A DNA stretch of 48,959 nucleotides. Source: Gemmatimonadota bacterium (GTDB taxonomy: Bacteria > Gemmatimonadota > Gemmatimonadetes > Gemmatimonadales > Gemmatimonadaceae). The notes beneath the pieces were generated by a model. That model was not told the DNA's origin, searched no databases, and saw nothing but the letters and a program-made list of their open reading frames with translations. Where the stretch lies: the NCBI GenBank assembly GCA_026387895.1, contig JAPLKT010000146.1, forward strand, positions 43,694 to 92,652. Direction: 5' to 3'. The position numbers and the translations under genes are program-made. Shown one piece after another: positions 45,202-48,959 of the stretch. Numbering within the stretch: position 1 is the stretch's first letter; each line of letters starts with the position of its first letter.

Positions 45202-47196
45202 CTAGAACTCAATCTGTGTCCCAAGCTCCACGACGCGGTTCGCCGGTAACTTGAAAAACTCTGCGGCACTCCGCGCATTCTTGGACATCACGGTAAAGAG
45301 GCGTTTGCGCCATATATTCATGGTCAATCCACCCTTTTTCCATGCGATGTCGCGCGGGATAAGAAGCTCGCGCCCGAGATAGTAACTCGTGTCGAGCGTC
45401 CGGGTTTTCACTCCCTGGCGACGCAGCAGCTCCATGACCTCGTTCACATCCGGCGATTCCATGAAACCATAGCGCGCGACGGCGCGCACGAACCCAGCGT
45501 CGAGCATGGCGAACTCGACGCGCTCATCATTGTTCACTTCGGGGACTTCTTCTGTGACAATCGAGAGGAGAATCACCTGCTTGTGGAGCACCTTATTGTG
45601 CTTGAGATGATGCAGCAGCACCACCGGCGCCCCGCCCGACTCGGAGGTCATAAACACCGCGGTCCCGGGGACGCGCGGAATGTTTCCAGTCGCGACGCTC
45701 TTGAGGAACGAGTCCAGTGGCATGGTGATTTCCTGTAACCGCTCGCGCAGGATCGCCCGCCCACGCTTCCAGGTCGTCATGAGTAGGAAGAGCGTCATTG
45801 CGATCACAAGCGGAACCCACCCACCGTGCCCAATCTTCAAAGCGTTGGAGCCGAGGAAGGCCAAATCCATGGCGAGGAACGCCACCGTGAGCGACACGGC
45901 CTGCCACAGGGGCCAGTTCCAGCGCGCCGCTGCAACCACCAGGAAGAGCAGTGTCGTGATCGCCATCGTCCCCGTCACGGCGATTCCATACGCCGCACCC
46001 AGCGCGCTCGAGTTCTTGAACCCGAGCACCACCAGCACGCAGCTCACCATCAGCGCATTGTTGATCTCGGGAATGTAGATCTGCCCGGCTTCCTGTTTCG
46101 ACGTATGGACGATCGTCATGCGCGGGCTGTAGCCGAGCTGGATACATTGCTGCGTCAGCGAAAATGCACCCGAGATCAACGCTTGACTCGCAATAATCGC
46201 GGCCACCGTCGCAATCGCGATGAGCGGATACAGCATGGCGCGCGGCGCCAAGAGGTAAAACGGGTTTTCCACCGCCGATGGCACGCGCATCACAAGCGCG
46301 CCCTGCCCGAAATAGTTCAACAGCAGGCACGGGAACACGAACCAGAACCACGCGAGCCGAATCGGCTTCTTTCCGAAGTGCCCCATGTCCGCGTACAGCG
46401 CCTCAGCGCCAGTCACGGCGAGCACGACGGCGCCCAAGAGCACGAAGGCCGCCCATCCCTTGTGCATCAGGAACGTGATCGCGTACATCGGGTTCACGGC
46501 AGCGAGAATCTCCGGCGAGCGCATCACCTCGTGCAGTCCAGTGGCCGCAATCACGGAGAACCAGATCAGCATCAACGGGCCGAAGAACGCACCCACCTTC
46601 GCCGTTCCAAACTTCTGCATAAAGAACAGCCCGAAGAGCACAACGATCGAGACCGGGATAATGACGCTTTCGAAATTCGGCGAGACGATCATAAGCCCTT
46701 CCATCGCACCCAGCACCGAGATGGCCGGGGTGATGACGCCGTCACCGTAGAGGAGCGCGGCGCCAAAGAGGCCGAGCACAATCAGGAAAAAGCGACGATG
46801 CTTGCGGGTGGTATCCCTGCCGATGATAAGTGCCAGCATGGCGAGGATTCCTCCCTCGCCTCGGTTGTCCGCGCGCATGACGAAGACGATGTACTTGAGA
46901 CTCACCACAAGCATCAGCGCCCAGACAATCAGCGACAGGACGCCGTAGACGTTTTCCGCCGACGGCGTGAGCCCGTATTCTGGTTTGAAGCACTCGCGGA
47001 ACGCGTAGAGCGGGCTTGTCCCGATGTCTCCGTACACAACCCCGAGTGCCGTCAGGGTGAGGACCGCCAGTCGGCGGCCCGTCGGATTCGACTCGACATG
47101 CTCGCGCTGGCGCGGGATCGGACGCATCGCGGTCACGCCAGTCGATGGCGTGCCAAGCTGCGCGGTATCGTGTGTTAAGGGAGGTTCGGACGGCAT
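45202..47196 (-). CDS. kup: Kup-family potassium uptake protein
   Basis: 664 residues. K+:H+ symporter of the KUP/HAK/KT family. After a polar N-terminus (about 40 residues) comes the family signature LGVVYGDIGTSPLYAFRECF, then VSLKYIVFVMRADNRGEGGI, YGDGVITPAISVLGAMEG and about twelve membrane helices, with FKNSSALGAAYGIAVTGTM in the last part. The C-terminal cytosolic region (about 470-664) carries the conserved block PRVPGTAVFMTSESGGAPVVLLHHLKHNKVLHKQVILLSIVT. The gene follows a padR-like gene; a hairpin lies directly upstream of its start. It reads toward mbfA. Confidence 0.96.
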   Translation of the reverse strand: MPSEPPLTHDTAQLGTPSTGVTAMRPIPRQREHVESNPTGRRLAVLTLTALGVVYGDIGTSPLYAFRECFKPEYGLTPSAENVYGVLSLIVWALMLVVSLKYIVFVMRADNRGEGGILAMLALIIGRDTTRKHRRFFLIVLGLFGAALLYGDGVITPAISVLGAMEGLMIVSPNFESVIIPVSIVVLFGLFFMQKFGTAKVGAFFGPLMLIWFSVIAATGLHEVMRSPEILAAVNPMYAITFLMHKGWAAFVLLGAVVLAVTGAEALYADMGHFGKKPIRLAWFWFVFPCLLLNYFGQGALVMRVPSAVENPFYLLAPRAMLYPLIAIATVAAIIASQALISGAFSLTQQCIQLGYSPRMTIVHTSKQEAGQIYIPEINNALMVSCVLVVLGFKNSSALGAAYGIAVTGTMAITTLLFLVVAAARWNWPLWQAVSLTVAFLAMDLAFLGSNALKIGHGGWVPLVIAMTLFLLMTTWKRGRAILRERLQEITMPLDSFLKSVATGNIPRVPGTAVFMTSESGGAPVVLLHHLKHNKVLHKQVILLSIVTEEVPEVNNDERVEFAMLDAGFVRAVARYGFMESPDVNEVMELLRRQGVKTRTLDTSYYLGRELLIPRDIAWKKGGLTMNIWRKRLFTVMSKNARSAAEFFKLPANRVVELGTQIEF

Positions 47197-47208
47197 AGGG
47201 TGCGAAAA

Positions 47209-47233
47209 CGGGTCGCGGACAATCCGCGACCCG
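47209..47233 (-). terminator. hairpin plus T-run between padR and kup
   Basis: An 11-bp perfect stem (47209-47219 with 47223-47233) and a 3-base loop. On the minus strand it is followed by TTTT, so it fits a short rho-independent terminator for padR. It lies only 12 bases upstream of the kup start codon, so it could also act as an attenuator or hide the kup ribosome site. Confidence 0.65.
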
Positions 47234-47289
47234 TACTCGAAATGTAGTGGTCTCCCTTGAGGAGTCCAGCGACCGTGGTCGGCCTTGGC

Positions 47290-47886
47290 TTACTGCCGGG
47301 CGACCAAGGCGTCCAAGTCGCTTGCCGCCCGCCGTAAAATGGCGACCGCTTCGTCGACCAGGGGGGAATCGGCGGTGCGATGCATGGTGAGGTGCACGTA
47401 ACTCCGGCCAAGGGTGGCCATCGCTTCGTGAGCGGGGCGCATCTGCTCCCCAAAGATCGACGCCCCGAGTTGCCCTAGGCGCTCCAAGACCTCGTCGACG
47501 GTGCTGCGGTTTTCCGCGAGGTACGCTCGCCCCGCGTCCGTGATAGCATAGACCTTCTTGCCGCTCTCCTCCGGCGCAACCGAGGCATAGCCCATGTCCT
47601 CGAGCAAGGTCAGCGTCGGGTACACAGTGCCCGGGCTCGGGGAGTAGCGGCCACCCGAGCGTTCCTCGAGCGCCTTGATGATCTCGTAGCCGTGGCGTGG
47701 CTTCTCGGCCAAGAGCTGCAGAATGACGAACTTGAGGTCACCCTGCTCGAACATTCGTCCGCCTCGCTGGCCTCCGCGGCGGGGTCCGAATCCGAACCAG
47801 AACGGCCCTGAACCGGCGTCCCCCTTCCAGTCCCATCCACGTCCCGCGCCTTGGCGCTCGCTGGGTCCACGCTCTCGATTCCACAT
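47290..47886 (-). CDS. PadR-family transcriptional regulator
   Basis: 198 residues from ATG 47886, supported by a strong Shine-Dalgarno (AAAGGAG, 8 bases from the ATG). Residues 1-44 are a Gly/Arg/Trp/Phe-rich extension; the winged helix starts at MFEQGDLKFVILQLLAEKPRHGYEIIKALEERSGGRYSPSPGTVYPTLTLLEDMGYA, the standard PadR DNA-binding domain, with the wing in KKVYAITDAGRAYL. The C-terminal helical part (about 130-198) mediates dimerisation. PadR proteins repress efflux or stress genes and often their own. A palindrome inside the putative promoter (47924-47935) fits self-repression. A PadR gene near an FtsX/MacB-type permease tail (right edge) is a common pairing. Confidence 0.93.
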   Translation of the reverse strand: MWNRERGPSERQGAGRGWDWKGDAGSGPFWFGFGPRRGGQRGGRMFEQGDLKFVILQLLAEKPRHGYEIIKALEERSGGRYSPSPGTVYPTLTLLEDMGYASVAPEESGKKVYAITDAGRAYLAENRSTVDEVLERLGQLGASIFGEQMRPAHEAMATLGRSYVHLTMHRTADSPLVDEAVAILRRAASDLDALVARQ

Positions 47887-48060
47887 GACAATTTCTCCTT
47901 TAAGACATATCGGACGTTATATCACGATATATCGTTCGTCAAGGTGGTGTCGGTGCCAGTGGCGGTCGCCTGAACGCGACAGGATATTCAAAATGTACGT
48001 AACCTTGGGCGCAGCCCCACGCACGCCCCACGCACGCAGCCTTAGGTCCCTAGCGCGCCA
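47887..48060. promoter_or_regulatory. divergent padR / tonB-like intergenic region with a perfect operator-like palindrome
   Basis: 174 bases. On the minus strand TTGACG (47942-47937) and TATAAC (47921-47916) form a promoter with a 15-base spacer; shifting the -10 to TAACGT would give 17. The perfect 12-base palindrome ACGATATATCGT (47924-47935) lies between the two boxes, the usual place for a repressor site, and an ATATC/GATAT-rich stretch extends to 47907. The likely binder is PadR itself. The part toward 48060 contains a repeated CACGCCC/CACGCAG run but no clear promoter for the tonB-like gene. Confidence 0.6.
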
Positions 48061-48801
48061 ATGTTCGAAGTCCTGCTCGAATCGCGCGGCATTCATGCGC
48101 CGCGTCCCGCCATGTCCACCGCCCTGAGCGTTGCGACGCATGCCGCGCTGCTCATGGCGTCGGTCCCGGGCGCGCATTTTCTCTTCGATCATGGCCAGTC
48201 ACCACGCGAGCTCAAGTTGCTCACCGAATCGGTGCGCTATCTCCTTCCGCCGGAGCGACAAGCGGCCGCCTATTCCGACCGCCTGCGTTTTGCCACGGCG
48301 TCCGGCGGTTCAACAGCCGCCGGCATCATCGAAGACCGTACGCGCACCGTCTCCGATAACGGACTTGTCGGCACGAGCGCCCCAGGACACAACACCGCGG
48401 ATGAGGCCAGCGAGGCACCAGCGGCGACTCCGTCGCGGTCCACCGAGGCGTTCACCGTGGTGGAAGTCGACAGCGCCGCTGTCCGCGACCCGGAGTCTGC
48501 CGCTCCGGACTATCCAAAGACGCTGCTCGCGCAGGGAATCGAAGGCTATGCCGCGATGCGTTTCGTCGTGGATTCCACTGGACACATCGAGATGAACACC
48601 GTCCATGTGGTCGACGCCACGCACAACGACTTTGTGCAGGCGGTGCGTGACGTCATGCCGCGGATGCACTTCCGTCCCGCGCGCATCGGGCAGACGGCGG
48701 TTCGCCAGTTGGCGGAGCAGCTGTTCAAGTTCGAGACGAAGGTGGCGCCGTCCACTGCTGCGTCGAGCAAGAAACCACGCGACGACGACCCCGCCTCGTA
48801 A
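48061..48801 (+). CDS. TonB C-terminal-domain protein (energy transducer-like)
   Basis: 246 residues from ATG 48061. The start MFEVLLESRGIHAP followed by a hydrophobic segment (ALSVATHAALLMASVPGAHFLF, about 21-42) is a common beginning of TonB-family proteins in this sort of genome and should anchor it in the inner membrane. A periplasmic linker (about 45-145) is Ser/Thr/Ala-rich rather than the Pro-Lys repeats of classical TonB. The TonB_C domain spans about 147-225 (PDYPKTLLAQGIEGYAAMRFVVDSTGHIEMNTVHVV...MHFRPARIGQTAVRQLAEQLFKFE). A charged tail ends the protein. No ExbB/ExbD or receptor gene is in the window, so its partner is unknown. Confidence 0.88.
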   Translation: MFEVLLESRGIHAPRPAMSTALSVATHAALLMASVPGAHFLFDHGQSPRELKLLTESVRYLLPPERQAAAYSDRLRFATASGGSTAAGIIEDRTRTVSDNGLVGTSAPGHNTADEASEAPAATPSRSTEAFTVVEVDSAAVRDPESAAPDYPKTLLAQGIEGYAAMRFVVDSTGHIEMNTVHVVDATHNDFVQAVRDVMPRMHFRPARIGQTAVRQLAEQLFKFETKVAPSTAASSKKPRDDDPAS

Positions 48802-48816
48802 CGATCTCTGCACAAG

Positions 48817-48857
48817 AAAAAGCGCCGCGGGAGATTCACTCTCCCACGGCGCTTTTT
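48817..48857. terminator. bidirectional terminator after the tonB-like gene
   Basis: AAAAAGCGCCG (48817-48827) pairs with CGGCGCTTTTT (48847-48857), then a C/A mismatch and GGGAG with CTCCC around a 7-base loop. T-runs flank it on both strands, so it can end the tonB-like transcript and also the minus-strand transcript entering from the right. Confidence 0.9.
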
Positions 48858-48870
48858 GATTGTCTGCCAG

Positions 48871-48959
48871 CGCAGCGCGCTCTACTCGTAGCGCAGCGCG
48901 CTCTACTCGTAGCGCAGCGCGCTCTACTCGTAGCGCAGCGCGCTCTACTCGTAGCGCAG
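48871..48959. repeat. 21-base tandem repeat, at least 4 exact copies, running off the right edge
   Basis: CGCAGCGCGCTCTACTCGTAG at 48871, 48892, 48913 and 48934, then 5 bases of a further copy at the window end. The copies are identical and without spacers. Read on the minus strand each unit can be parsed AGC GCG CTG CGC TAC GAG TAG, i.e. Ser-Ala-Leu-Arg-Tyr-Glu-stop. Confidence 0.95.
48945..48959 (-). CDS. possible last codons of an FtsX/MacB-type ABC permease gene (rest beyond window)
   Basis: Minus-strand reading from the edge gives Leu-Arg-Tyr-Glu-stop. FtsX/MacB-like permeases very often end in ALRYE or similar, and a gene entering from the right would end before the bidirectional terminator. 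Only four codons are visible and the array continues outside, so the true stop may lie further right. Confidence 0.3.
   Translation of the reverse strand: MRYE

Noticed and set aside
45826-47178. Plus-strand open frame of 450 codons opposite kup
   Set aside because: Antisense to an unmistakable Kup; His/Arg/Glu-rich low-similarity translation.
48871-48959. CRISPR array
   Set aside because: Units are contiguous 21-mers without spacers and no cas gene is nearby.

Overview
The window is a dense, GC-rich stretch of bacterial chromosome (well above 60% GC by eye) with no gene-free gap longer than about 230 bases. I see no rRNA, tRNA, insertion sequence, prophage or CRISPR array. The gene mix points to a free-living, aerobic, Gram-negative heterotroph: an aa3-type cytochrome oxidase with a cytochrome c-bearing subunit II, 2-oxoglutarate dehydrogenase parts, a TonB-like protein, many exported peptidases and a eukaryote-like Ser/Thr kinase. 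The style (zinc-ribbon kinase, several M1/S9/TldD peptidases with signal peptides, PadR regulator, FtsX/MacB-type permease tail) is what I would expect of Gemmatimonadota. That assignment is inference; no marker rRNA is present.

Layout. 1-2780 (-): a TldD/TldE peptidase pair, the second gene cut by the window edge. 2889-3413 (+): a DinB-fold protein, facing lpdA and sucB (3491-6183, -) across a perfect hairpin. 6319-9644 (+): a zinc-type dehydrogenase, a small zinc-ribbon protein, an exported glycine-rich repeat protein and an MscS-like membrane protein. 9836-18159 (+): gyrA, a beta-alanine:pyruvate-type aminotransferase, a histidine phosphatase, a threonine/serine dehydratase overlapping a Ser/Thr kinase, and an M1 aminopeptidase. 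18196-18642 (-): a CoA-binding protein. 18727-20798 (+): a saccharopine-dehydrogenase-like enzyme overlapping an exported alpha/beta hydrolase.

20862-23611 (-): a NagX/HGSNAT-like membrane acyltransferase overlapping a DacB-type D-Ala-D-Ala carboxypeptidase. 23764-28056 (-): the cytochrome oxidase operon coxB-coxA-coxC-subunit IV. 28283-34579 (-): a TPR-S9 peptidase, an M1 metallopeptidase and a SET-domain protein. 35062-36918 (-): an aspartase fused to a cyclic-nucleotide-binding-like domain, followed after 2 bases by a small helical protein (34619-35059). 36997-43983 (+): a GT4 glycosyltransferase, a DUF2334 deacetylase-like protein, a Tat-exported asparaginase-family Ntn hydrolase, an ion channel with an aberrant selectivity filter, and leuS. 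43999-47886 (-): an MbfA-type ferritin/VIT1 iron exporter, the Kup potassium transporter and a PadR regulator. 48061-48801 (+): a TonB-C protein. A 21-base tandem array runs off the right edge.

Read together, much of the window is for protein and amino-acid use: exported peptidases (TldD/E, two M1, one S9), an asparaginase-family hydrolase, aspartase, threonine dehydratase and a beta-alanine-type aminotransferase could feed carbon into the TCA cycle (sucB, lpdA) and on to the cytochrome oxidase. A second thread is the envelope (DacB, NagX-like, GT4, DUF2334, TonB, MscS-like) and a third is cation handling (Kup, channel, MbfA). A recurrent oddity is in-frame tandem repeats of 9 or 12 bases in linkers, tails or signal peptides of six genes, plus the 21-base array at the right edge, which appears to be copies of the last seven codons of a minus-strand permease gene.
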